In this document: piece by piece, positions 16,155-23,357 of the stretch
Position numbering within the stretch: position 1 is the stretch's first letter
Layout of the letters: the number at the start of each line of letters is the position of its first letter
Assembly (NCBI RefSeq): GCF_014202475.1
Contig: NZ_JACHGV010000001.1
Coordinates: 428,186-492,185, forward strand
DNA from: Streptomyces paradoxus
Lineage (GTDB): Bacteria; Actinomycetota; Actinomycetes; Streptomycetales; Streptomycetaceae
DNA length: 64,000 nucleotides
Direction: 5' to 3'
The notes under the pieces: generated by a model
Seen by the model: the letters and a program-made list of their open reading frames with translations, nothing else
What the model was told of the DNA's origin: nothing
The model's database searches: none
Made by a program: the position numbers and the translations under genes

Positions 16155-17045
16155 TCAGCTCAGTCCGGCCGCGACGGCCTTCTCCGTGGCGGCGCGGACC
16201 GCCGCCTCCTGCCCGGGCAGCAGCGCGGCGCGGGGCGGGCGGCAGGGCCCGCCGTGGCGGCCGGCGATGTCCATGGACAGCTTGATGGCCTGGACGAACT
16301 CCACCTGTGAGTCCCAGCGCAGCAGGGGGTGCAGTTGCCGGTACAGGGGCAGAGCCGCGCCGAGGTCGCCGCCGACGGCGGCACGGTACAGCTCGGCGCA
16401 GGAACGGGGCAGCGCGTTCGGGTAGCCCGCCACCCAGCCCTTGGCTCCCGCGACGGCCAGCTCCAGCAGGACGTCGTCCGCACCGATCAGGAGGTCCAGT
16501 TCGGGGGCGAGTTCGGCGATCCGGTAAGCGCGGCGGACATCGCCCGAGAACTCCTTGACGCCGCGGATGTACCCCTCGCCGTGCAGCCGGGCCAGCAGCT
16601 CGGGCACGAGGTCGACCTTGGTGTCGATGGGGTTGTTGTACGCGACGACCGGCAGGCCCGACCGGGCGACCTCGGCGTAGTGGGCGAGGACGGAGCGCTC
16701 GTCGGCGCGGTAGGCGTTCGGCGGCAGCAGCATCACCGCGCGGCAGCCGGCCTCGCCGGCCTGCTCGGCCCAGCGCCGGGCCTCGGCGGACCCGTACGCG
16801 GCGACGCCGGGCATCACCCGCTCCCCGCCGATGGCGGCGACGGCCGTCTCGACGACCCGGGCCCGTTCCTCGGGCGTGAGCACCTGGTACTCACCGAGGG
16901 AGCCGTTCGGCACGACGCCGTCGCAGCCGTTCCCGACGAGCCAGGCGCAGTGCTCGGCGTACCGGTCGAAGTCGACCGAGAGGTCGTCGTTCAGCGGGAG
17001 CGCGGTGGCGACGAGGACGCCGCGCCAGGGGTGGTGGTCGGTCAT
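16155..17045 (-). CDS. DapA-family deaminase of the hydroxyproline pathway (pyrroline-4-hydroxy-2-carboxylate deaminase)
   Basis: This 296-residue TIM-barrel protein belongs to the dihydrodipicolinate synthase/NAL superfamily. It shows VPNGSLGEYQVLTPEER, then LPVVAYNNPI with the helper Tyr, and IRGVKEFSGD with the Schiff-base Lys. In the 4-hydroxyproline route this family member converts the dehydrogenase product to alpha-ketoglutarate semialdehyde plus ammonia. That assignment rests on operon context; sequence alone cannot exclude another DapA-type aldolase. ATG 17045 overlaps the upstream dehydrogenase stop (ATGA). Confidence 0.85.
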   Translation of the reverse strand: MTDHHPWRGVLVATALPLNDDLSVDFDRYAEHCAWLVGNGCDGVVPNGSLGEYQVLTPEERARVVETAVAAIGGERVMPGVAAYGSAEARRWAEQAGEAGCRAVMLLPPNAYRADERSVLAHYAEVARSGLPVVAYNNPIDTKVDLVPELLARLHGEGYIRGVKEFSGDVRRAYRIAELAPELDLLIGADDVLLELAVAGAKGWVAGYPNALPRSCAELYRAAVGGDLGAALPLYRQLHPLLRWDSQVEFVQAIKLSMDIAGRHGGPCRPPRAALLPGQEAAVRAATEKAVAAGLS

Positions 17046-18406
17046 GACGGTCCCTCCTTGGGGTGGTGCCGGGCGAGGACGCCGAGCGGCACGGGACGGG
17101 CGAACGGGCGCTTGGCCGGGGTGGGTGCGCAGCCGGCGAGACCGGCGATCGCGGTGCCGCACATCCGGCCCTGGCACCAGCCCATTCCGGCCCGGGTGAA
17201 CAGCTTCACGGTGCGCTCGTCGCCCGCCCCGAGGTCCAGGGCCTCGCGCACGGCCCCGGCGGTGACCTCCTCGCAGCGGCAGACCACGGTGTCGTCGGTG
17301 ATCTGCTCGGGCCAGTGCGCGGGGAGCACGTAGGCGGAGTCGAGGGCGGCCGCGGATCGCTGGAGTGCCGTACGGGCCTTGAGGGCGGCGGGGGCCGGGC
17401 CGGGTGCGGTGCCGTGCAGGTGGGCGGCGGCGGAGCAGCCGGCGATGTGCCCCTCGGCGAGGGAGAGGGCGGCGCCGCCGATGCCGGTGGCCTCGCCGGC
17501 CGCCCACACGCCGGGCACGTCCGTGCGCTGTTCGGTGTCGACGGCCACGGCGAGTCCGTCGAGGCGGCAGCCGAGGCTCTCGGCGAGGTCGGTGTGCGGG
17601 AGCATGCCGTGGCCGGCCGCGAGGGTGTCGCAGGGCAGGTGCCGTTCGGTGCCGGGCCGGACGTGCCCGTCGGTGCCGAGGGCGGCGACGGTGACGCCGG
17701 TCAGCCGGTCGTCGCCGTGGGCGCGGACGACGGTGTGCCGGGTGAGGACCGGGATGCGGTGGCGCAGCAGCCCGGCTGCGTGTCCGGCCCCCTCGGGGAG
17801 CTTGCCGGCCAGGGCGGGAGCGTGCCGGGCGAGGCGCCTGGGGCCGGTGGACTCGACGAGCGCGGCGACCTCGACGCCGGCTGCCGCGAGCCCGGTCGCC
17901 ACGGGCAGCAGCAGCGGCCCCGTCCCGGCCACGAGGGCTCGGCGCCCCGGCACCACGAGCCCGCCCTTGAGCATGGCCTGGGCTCCCCCGGCCGTGACGA
18001 CGCCCGGGAGGGTCCAGCCGGGGAAGGGCAGCACCCGCTCGTAGCCGCCGGTGGCCAGGAGCACGGCCCGGGCGTGCAGTTGGACGGGCTCCTCCTGCTC
18101 GGGCCCGAGCAGGGCGTTCACGGTGAAGCCGTCCGGCGTGCGCTCCACGCACCACACATGGTGTTCCGTCAGGACGCGCACGGCACTGACGGCGAGCCCG
18201 TCCCGCAGCCGCTCCCAGGTCCGCCACCCGTGGTGCAGCGCCTCGGGCCGACTGGCGGCGAGTGCCTCGGCGGGCTGCCGGTAGAACTGCCCGCCGGGTC
18301 GTGTCGCGGCGTCGACGAGCGTGACCCGTACGCCGCGCGCCGAGGCCGCCAGGGCGGCGGCGAGTCCGGCCGGTCCGGCGCCGATCACGGCGAGGTCAGT
18401 CCGCAT
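17042..18406 (-). CDS. D-hydroxyproline dehydrogenase, alpha-type subunit (FAD and BFD-like iron-sulfur)
   Basis: This 454-residue flavoprotein begins with the FAD dinucleotide fold LAVIGAGPAGLAAALAA. A second nucleotide-binding segment is ALVAGTGPLLLPVATGLAAAG. The C-terminus has a BFD-like cluster region (VVCRCEEVTAGAVREALDLG, then GWCQGRMCG) with four Cys. This matches alpha subunits of opine/octopine oxidases and multi-subunit D-hydroxyproline dehydrogenases. ATG 18406 is chosen over ATG 18421 because AGGAGG stands six bases before it; the gene overlaps the ferredoxin-like gene by 11 bases. The enzyme would oxidise cis-4-hydroxy-D-proline to the pyrroline with electrons passed to the respiratory chain or a ferredoxin. 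Confidence 0.88.
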   Translation of the reverse strand: MRTDLAVIGAGPAGLAAALAASARGVRVTLVDAATRPGGQFYRQPAEALAASRPEALHHGWRTWERLRDGLAVSAVRVLTEHHVWCVERTPDGFTVNALLGPEQEEPVQLHARAVLLATGGYERVLPFPGWTLPGVVTAGGAQAMLKGGLVVPGRRALVAGTGPLLLPVATGLAAAGVEVAALVESTGPRRLARHAPALAGKLPEGAGHAAGLLRHRIPVLTRHTVVRAHGDDRLTGVTVAALGTDGHVRPGTERHLPCDTLAAGHGMLPHTDLAESLGCRLDGLAVAVDTEQRTDVPGVWAAGEATGIGGAALSLAEGHIAGCSAAAHLHGTAPGPAPAALKARTALQRSAAALDSAYVLPAHWPEQITDDTVVCRCEEVTAGAVREALDLGAGDERTVKLFTRAGMGWCQGRMCGTAIAGLAGCAPTPAKRPFARPVPLGVLARHHPKEGPS

Positions 18407-18743
18407 GGCGCGCCTCCTCATGACCCGTCCCGTCCTGGGTGCCGGTCTCCCCGTGTCCGGTGCCGTCCTGCGTGCCGATCACGTCCCCCGGCCGCACCGG
18501 CACGAGACAGGCCCGTTGGTTGGGGCGGCCGTTGACGGTCACCAGGCAGTCGAAGCAGACGCCGATCCCGCAGAACACCCCGCGCGGACGGCCCTCGCCC
18601 CGGGTGGAACGCCATGACGTCACCCCTGCCGCCCACAGCACGGCGGCGACCGTCTGCCCGGGCAGCGCCTCGACCGGCCGCCCGTCGAACGTGACCGTGA
18701 AGGAGGGTCCGGGCCTGGCCCCGGCAAGCTCGAGCGGGTTCAC
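18396..18743 (-). CDS. D-hydroxyproline dehydrogenase, small [2Fe-2S] subunit
   Basis: This 115-residue protein has a ferredoxin-like fold: FTVTFDGRPVEALPGQTVAAVLWAAG, then cluster ligands FCGIGVCFDCLVTVNG and a fourth Cys in RACLVPV. This is the gamma-type subunit found beside the two flavoprotein subunits. The final 30 residues are a Gly/Thr/Glu-rich tail with a duplicated TGTQDGTGH unit, unlike other family members I know. The GTG start overlaps the beta-subunit stop (GTGA) and follows GGAGG. Confidence 0.88.
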   Translation of the reverse strand: MNPLELAGARPGPSFTVTFDGRPVEALPGQTVAAVLWAAGVTSWRSTRGEGRPRGVFCGIGVCFDCLVTVNGRPNQRACLVPVRPGDVIGTQDGTGHGETGTQDGTGHEEARHAD

Positions 18744-19894
18744 GCGGCCTCCTCGGTGAAGCGGTCGGGCCGGAACGGTCCGAGGTCCAGATCGGGGGTG
18801 CGCCCGGTCAGGACCTGGGCGATCAGCTGCCCGGTGCCGGTGGCGAGCCCGATGCCCGCGCCCTCGTGCCCGCAGGCGTGGAAGAGCCCGGGCGCCCGCG
18901 GGTCGGGGCCGATCGCGGGCAGGTGGTCCGGCAGATACGGCCGGAAGCCGGCGTACGTCCGCATCGCCCGGACTCCGGCGAGGAACGGGAAGAGCCCGGT
19001 CGCCCCGGCCGCCAGCGCGCGCACCGCCGGGAGCGACAGCGAACGGTCGAAGCCGACCCGTTCGCGGCTGGCGCCGATGAGGACCGGACCGGCCGGGGTG
19101 CCCTCCACCACCGGGGAGGTCTGCAGCGCCGCCGAGTCGCTGGCGACGTCGGCCACGTAGTCGGCGGCGTACACCTTGTGCCGGATGCGCGGCGGCAGCG
19201 GTTCGGTGACCAGGACGAAACCCCTGCGGGGCAGCACCGGCAGGGACACTCCGGCGCGGGCCGCGACCTCACCGCCCCAGGTGCCGGCCGCGTTGACGAC
19301 CGCGGGGGCGTGGAGGTCGCCCCGGCCGGTGCGCACGCCGCGCACCGCGCCGCCCGGGCCGCGCAGGATGCCGGTCACCTCCCGGCCGGTGAGCACCCGG
19401 GCCTTCGAGGCGCGCAGCAGGTGCGCCGCCGCGAGGGCGGGCATCACCTGGGCGTCCTGCGGGTAGTGCATGCCGCCCGCGAGGCCGGGGGCCAGGTACG
19501 GCTCCAGGTCGGGGAGCCGGTCGGGCGGCACCGGGACGGCCTCGACCCCGGCCGCGCGCTGCTCGGCGGCGAGCTTCTCCAGCCCGGCCAGGGCCCGGTC
19601 CGTGCCGGCGACCACGACACCGCCCTTGGTCTCGTACTCGACGGCCTCGCCCAGCCCCTCCCGGGCCAGTGCGGCCCACAGCCGGGCGGACAGCAGGGCC
19701 AGTTCGAGCTCAGGTCCGGGTTCCTTGTCGGAGACGAGGAGGTTCCCCTCCCCCGCTCCGGTCGTACCGCCGGCCACCGGTCCCCGGTCCACCACGACGG
19801 TGTCCAGGCCCGCGCGGGCCGCGTACAGGGCGGTGGCGGCGCCGACCACACCGGCGCCTACCACCACGACATCGCAGGTCAGCGACTCGTTCAC
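18740..19894 (-). CDS. D-hydroxyproline dehydrogenase, beta-type FAD subunit
   Basis: This 384-residue protein of the D-amino-acid oxidase/glycine oxidase fold has an N-terminal FAD motif VVVVGAGVVGAATALYAARAG. It also has VVNAAGTWGGEVAARAG and the C-terminal FHACGHEGAGIGLATGTG loop. With the alpha and [2Fe-2S] subunits it forms a three-part dehydrogenase. It is the first gene of the minus operon that runs to the GntR gene. The GTG at 19894 has no Shine-Dalgarno sequence. A -10-like CATAGT ends six bases before it, so the message may be leaderless. Confidence 0.88.
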   Translation of the reverse strand: MNESLTCDVVVVGAGVVGAATALYAARAGLDTVVVDRGPVAGGTTGAGEGNLLVSDKEPGPELELALLSARLWAALAREGLGEAVEYETKGGVVVAGTDRALAGLEKLAAEQRAAGVEAVPVPPDRLPDLEPYLAPGLAGGMHYPQDAQVMPALAAAHLLRASKARVLTGREVTGILRGPGGAVRGVRTGRGDLHAPAVVNAAGTWGGEVAARAGVSLPVLPRRGFVLVTEPLPPRIRHKVYAADYVADVASDSAALQTSPVVEGTPAGPVLIGASRERVGFDRSLSLPAVRALAAGATGLFPFLAGVRAMRTYAGFRPYLPDHLPAIGPDPRAPGLFHACGHEGAGIGLATGTGQLIAQVLTGRTPDLDLGPFRPDRFTEEAA

Positions 19895-19920
19895 GCCAGT
19901 ACTATGTCACACACCACATG
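19895..19920 (-). promoter_or_regulatory. Operon promoter with possible GntR operator
   Basis: On the minus strand ATGTGGTGTGTGACAT (ATGT...ACAT half-sites eight bases apart) overlaps the -10-like CATAGT at 19902-19897. I see no good -35 element. The position suggests repression by the operon's own GntR/FCD protein. Confidence 0.4.
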
Positions 19921-19965
19921 GGCTGGGAAGGGTGCGGCCACCGGCGGGTGACCGCGCGGGGGCGG

Positions 19966-20625
19966 TCAGTCGGCCATGGGGACGACCCTCAGGTGGGAGG
20001 CGGTGCGGCGCGTGCGGCGCTCCCTGGTCGCGGGGCGACGCGTCTCGCGCAGCGCGAAGGTGACCCGGGCGCAGCCCAGTTCTTCCAGGGTCCTGGACGT
20101 CTCGATGACGATCCGGCACTCGGTGGGGCCCCGGCGGGGGTCCGGGTGGAGCAGCGGCCGTAGGGCGCCGTCCTGCTCGACGGCGTCCTCGCCGACCGCG
20201 CGGATCCAGTGCGGCAGGCCGTGCCGGTAGGCGGCCTCCATGATCGGGTCCTGGGCGATGTCCCCGCGGATGGCCTGGAGGCCGTGGTCCGGGCCGCGGC
20301 TCTCCACGGTCCGTGCGAAGTGCGCGAGCATCGGCAGGCACCAGCTGGCCTCGTGGTCGCCGAGCACCGCGGGGGCGTCGGGGTGGAACAGCACGAACCT
20401 GAGGAAGTTGTCACCCGGCATGGCCGTCGGGTGCGGGCCCGCCTCACGGAAAAGTGACCGGAAGGCGCTGTTGGTCAGCACCACGTCCCAGCAGTGATCG
20501 ACGACGAGCGAGGGGAAGGAGACGCCCTCCAGGAGCCCGGCGTAGTCCTCCAGGTAGGCCTGGGCCTCCGGAGTCTCGGGGACGGGCCGCGGTGCCGGCC
20601 GCCGCCCTCCTGCCTGATATGCCAT
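19966..20625 (-). CDS. MmyB-like ligand-binding domain protein without HTH
   Basis: This 219-residue protein resembles the C-terminal ligand-binding (PAS-like) half of MmyB/XRE regulators. It has YLEDYAGLLEGVSFPSLVVDHCWDVVLTNSAFRSLF, a middle helical part and ILHP-like LLHPDPRRGPTECRIVIETSRTLEELGCARVTF. The usual N-terminal DNA-binding domain is missing; the first 20 residues are only Pro/Arg-rich. It may sense a fatty-acid-like ligand and act through a partner protein. Its neighbour across the divergent promoter is a DNA-binding protein, making that an obvious candidate partner (inference). The C-terminal 25 residues are Arg/Thr-rich. Confidence 0.72.
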   Translation of the reverse strand: MAYQAGGRRPAPRPVPETPEAQAYLEDYAGLLEGVSFPSLVVDHCWDVVLTNSAFRSLFREAGPHPTAMPGDNFLRFVLFHPDAPAVLGDHEASWCLPMLAHFARTVESRGPDHGLQAIRGDIAQDPIMEAAYRHGLPHWIRAVGEDAVEQDGALRPLLHPDPRRGPTECRIVIETSRTLEELGCARVTFALRETRRPATRERRTRRTASHLRVVPMAD

Positions 20626-20739
20626 CGGGAGGTCACCCCTCTTGCCTGTGCGGCCTTGACGCGGCGCCCCGATCCTGCTGCCCCGGGCTGAGGCGTGTCA
20701 ACTATCGTGGCATTCCATGCCTGTTGACGGCTGAAATTG

Positions 20740-20753
20740 GCCACAGTTGTGGC
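20740..20753. promoter_or_regulatory. 14-bp palindrome GCCACAGTTGTGGC in a divergent promoter region
   Basis: A perfect GCCACA/TGTGGC repeat with a 2-base centre lies 16 bases after a TTGACG at 20724-20729. It sits between the MmyB-like gene and the HTH gene, a likely binding site for one of the two products. Confidence 0.45.
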
Positions 20754-20862
20754 GAGACCTGGATGTGAGTTCGAAGCACCGGCTACGCTCCGGGAAGTTC
20801 ACGCCGGGTAGGTCACGGCATCCACTTGTGAGAAGCCTGTGAGATACGTAGGAGATCTGTCG

Positions 20863-21522
20863 GTGACGGGTGGCTTCGTCGAGGGTCCTGGCGCCACGCC
20901 GACGGCCGTGCTACCGGCCGTCGTCTCGCGCGTCGGCGCGCTCGCCGACCGGCTCGGCGTGCCGCAGGCCGAGGTCTTCGACATCGGCCGGCTGTCCGTC
21001 GCCTCCGGTGTTCCGGACCCCGTGGTCAAGGCGCTGCTCAGTGGCCGGCCGGCGGGCGAGCCCGACGTCCAGGCCCGGTTCCTGCAACGTCTGGACCTGC
21101 TGCGGCGGACCCGGCTCAAGCCCAACGGCCGCAAGTACACCCAGCAGGAGATCGCCGACGGCGCGGGCATGTCCCGCCAGCAGGCCGGCGCCCTGATCAA
21201 CGGCGACCGGCGGCCGACCATGGAGCACTGCGACGCCCTCCAGCGGTTCTTCCGGGTGCACGCCGGCTTCCTGACGGCCGAGGACCCCGAGGCGCTGGTG
21301 AGCGCCCTCCAGCACACCGAACAGGAGCTGTTGCAGAAGCTCGCCGACCGCGAGCGGGAGGCGGCCGCCGCGGCGGACGACCCGCTGGAGCGGCTGTTGC
21401 AGGACCACGGCGTGCGCGGCATCGCCTGGCGAGCCGCGCAACTGCCCACCGACCAGCACCGCGACAAGGTCGCGGAGTGGCTGGACATGCTCCTGGAGAG
21501 CGTCAAGCGGCCCGAGTCGTGA
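20863..21522 (+). CDS. XRE-type helix-turn-helix protein paired with a metallopeptidase
   Basis: In this 219-residue protein, the central KYTQQEIADGAGMSRQQAGALINGDRRPTMEHCDALQRFF (about residues 85-125) is an XRE/Cro-like HTH. Before it stands another helical region that may be a degenerate HTH-like domain. The C-terminal half is charged and helical (LQHTEQELLQKLADREREAAAAADD). GTG 20863 is preferred because AGGAG is eight bases upstream; GTG 20839 would lengthen it by eight residues. It is immediately followed by an ImmA/IrrE-type peptidase gene. In known pairs the peptidase cleaves or removes its XRE partner, so this protein is probably the repressor of the module. Confidence 0.85.
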   Translation: MTGGFVEGPGATPTAVLPAVVSRVGALADRLGVPQAEVFDIGRLSVASGVPDPVVKALLSGRPAGEPDVQARFLQRLDLLRRTRLKPNGRKYTQQEIADGAGMSRQQAGALINGDRRPTMEHCDALQRFFRVHAGFLTAEDPEALVSALQHTEQELLQKLADREREAAAAADDPLERLLQDHGVRGIAWRAAQLPTDQHRDKVAEWLDMLLESVKRPES

Positions 21523-21536
21523 CCGTGGGGAGAACT

Positions 21537-22085
21537 GTGGGCATCGGTAAGGAAATGCGCCGCCTGTGCGGCGAGCTGGTCGCGGAGCTGACCCTTCCCG
21601 CGCCGGCTCGGCCCGAGGAGCTGTACGCGGCCCTGTGCGACGGCATGAGCAGACGCCGTGGCCGCCCCGTCCGCTTCCGAACGGCCGCGTTCCCGCCCGG
21701 GACCGCCAGCGGGCTCTGGCTGGACATGGCAGAGCAGGACCTCGTCGTGATCGAGGAACGCACCGCTCCCGATCACCAGTTGGTGATCCTGGGCCACGAG
21801 CTGTGGCACATGAAGGCCGGGCACTGCTCCCACCACGTCGCGGGCGCCGCCGTCGCGGCCCGGCTGCTCGACGACGGTGCCGATCTCCAGGCGACCGTGC
21901 TGAAGGTCGCCGCGCGCACCCGTTTCGACCTCGACGACGAGAAGGAGGCCGAGAGCTTCGGGCTGCTGCTCGCCAGCAAGTGCCGTGCCTGGCTTGCCGG
22001 TTCGTCGTCTCGCGGGCCGGTGCAGCGGGATCATCTGGCGGGTCGGATCGAGGCGTCGCTGGGGTATCGCGGACCGCAGGGCTGA
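21537..22085 (+). CDS. ImmA/IrrE-family zinc metallopeptidase
   Basis: This protein of about 182 residues has the zincin motif HELWHMKAGH (HExxH) and a downstream EKEAESFGLLLAS that supplies the third zinc-ligand Glu. It has no signal or membrane segment. Members of this family cleave XRE repressors in response to DNA damage or mobile-element signals, and are often listed as toxin partners. Start choices are GTG 21519 (overlapping the HTH stop), GTG 21525 and GTG 21537; the last follows GGGGAG and gives the most typical N-terminus. The neighbours are chromosomal, not phage-like. Confidence 0.87.
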   Translation: MGIGKEMRRLCGELVAELTLPAPARPEELYAALCDGMSRRRGRPVRFRTAAFPPGTASGLWLDMAEQDLVVIEERTAPDHQLVILGHELWHMKAGHCSHHVAGAAVAARLLDDGADLQATVLKVAARTRFDLDDEKEAESFGLLLASKCRAWLAGSSSRGPVQRDHLAGRIEASLGYRGPQG

Positions 22086-22249
22086 CGGGCCGTTCCGGCG
22101 GTCCGTTCTGCGCCGAGCGGGCGAACCGGAGGGCCACGGGGCCGGATTGTCAGTGGTGGGCGGCAAGCTGGTGGGGCGCCACCGCTGTGCGGGGCGTGCG
22201 CGCCGCGAGGGCGCGGGACCGACGACGCCGACACGGGGAGAGCCGACCG

Positions 22250-22474
22250 ATGCCCACCGCCGTCCTGACCGATCGTGAACGCACCGCCGTCCAGGCCTAT
22301 CTGCGGCTGCTGCACACCGTCCGGGCCGCCTTCGACGTGGAGGGCGGCCCGCCGCTGGTCCCGCCCACGGTCCTCGCCGAGGCGGAACAGGCCCTGGAAC
22401 GCGCGGGCCTGACCGGCAACGAGGAGGAGTTCTTCCGCCTCCTGGAGAACTGGTGCCCGGAGCCGGGCCCCTGA
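22250..22474 (+). CDS. 74-residue conserved-looking small protein
   Basis: ATG 22250 has GGGGAG nine bases upstream. The sequence is acidic and helical (LTDRERTAVQAYLRLLHTVR, then LAEAEQALERAGLTGNEEEFFRLLENW) with no Cys pair or signal. It follows the HTH and peptidase genes in the same direction after 164 bases. The clean codon use and RBS support a real gene. The function is unknown; it could be a third member of the module. Confidence 0.6.
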   Translation: MPTAVLTDRERTAVQAYLRLLHTVRAAFDVEGGPPLVPPTVLAEAEQALERAGLTGNEEEFFRLLENWCPEPGP

Positions 22475-22640
22475 GCTGCGGTACGAGGAGCGGGCTCCGT
22501 TGTCCGACGGCTGCGCCGGGCGACGGGCTCGAAGCCGGGCCCGCGCTCCTGTCCAGGGCCCGGGCCGCAGGCCGGCGGCCGAACCCGCCCGCCGGCAGGC
22601 CGCCCGGGACACCGGCCGGAGCGGTTCGAAAGCCCGCTGA

Positions 22641-22777
22641 GCCGCCTCGACCACTTCGACGGCCGCTGGAGTCGGGAGGGGGTCCCGCGACGCGGGGTCA
22701 GGCGTGGGGTACCGCTATCGCCGTCGCGATCAGGCCCCGCCCCGCCGTCCAGCGGCCGTCGAAGTGGTCGAGGCGGC
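22641..22777. repeat. 30-bp perfect inverted repeat spanning the 3' end of the phosphopantetheinyl transferase gene
   Basis: Arms 22641-22670 and 22748-22777 are exact reverse complements with a 77-base gap. The right arm lies inside the transferase gene (encoding RLDHFDGRW); the left arm lies beyond its stop. In the transcript it would form a 30-bp stem enclosing the stop codon. Confidence 0.85.
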
Positions 22778-23357
22778 GGGCGCCCACCCTCGGGCCGGGG
22801 ACGAGCAGTGTCGCGCGGAAGACGCCGTCGGCGGTGAGTTCGATGTCGGCCTCCATGAAGTCCAGCCACTTCCCGGTGAGGGGGAACCACGCCTTGTAGA
22901 CGGACTCCTTCGCGCTGAACAGCAGCCGGTCCCAGTGGATGTCGGGGCGTTCGGCCGCGAGCCTCCGCAGCCGGTCGGCCTCGGCAGGCAGGGACACGGA
23001 CGGCAGGACGCCCTCGGGCAGCGGGCCGTGGGTCTCGGCGTCGATGCCGAGGGACACGAGGTCGGTGTCGCGGACCAGGGCGGCGGCACAGTAGCCGTCG
23101 CAGTGGGTCATGCTGCCGACGAGCCCGGCCGGCCAGCGGGGGGCGCCGCGTTCCCCGGGCAGGATCGGCTGCGGCGGCACGCCGAGTTTCTCCATGGCGC
23201 GGCGTGCGCAGGAGCGCACGACGGCGAACTCCCTGCGCCGCTTGGCGACCGCCCGGGTCAGGAGCGCCGCCTCCTCGGGGAACAGCGGGGCGTCCGCGTC
23301 CTCCTGGCCGTAGGCCTCCACGGTGACCACGGCCTCCGGCAGCAGTTCCCCGATCAC
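22698..23357 (-). CDS. 4'-phosphopantetheinyl transferase (EntD/Svp type)
   Basis: This 219-residue enzyme has the three family motifs: GSMTHCDGYCAAAL, LGIDAE (Mg-binding) and FSAKESVYKAWFPLTG. It transfers the phosphopantetheine arm of CoA to carrier proteins. A relaxed Sfp/Svp-like member like this usually activates polyketide and nonribosomal peptide synthases. GTG 23357 overlaps the metallophosphoesterase stop (GTGA), so the two are co-translated. No synthase lies in this window, so it probably serves clusters elsewhere in the genome. A 30-bp inverted repeat covers its last codons. Confidence 0.93.
   Translation of the reverse strand: MIGELLPEAVVTVEAYGQEDADAPLFPEEAALLTRAVAKRRREFAVVRSCARRAMEKLGVPPQPILPGERGAPRWPAGLVGSMTHCDGYCAAALVRDTDLVSLGIDAETHGPLPEGVLPSVSLPAEADRLRRLAAERPDIHWDRLLFSAKESVYKAWFPLTGKWLDFMEADIELTADGVFRATLLVPGPRVGARRLDHFDGRWTAGRGLIATAIAVPHA

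Noticed and set aside
18407..18421. ATG at 18421 as start of the large dehydrogenase subunit
   Set aside because: It would place the AGGAGG ribosome-binding site inside the gene; ATG 18406 has that site six bases upstream and begins the FAD fold directly.
20863..22085. Classic type II toxin-antitoxin pair
   Set aside because: Both proteins are larger than typical pairs, and the peptidase belongs to a family that acts on repressors; toxicity cannot be read from sequence.
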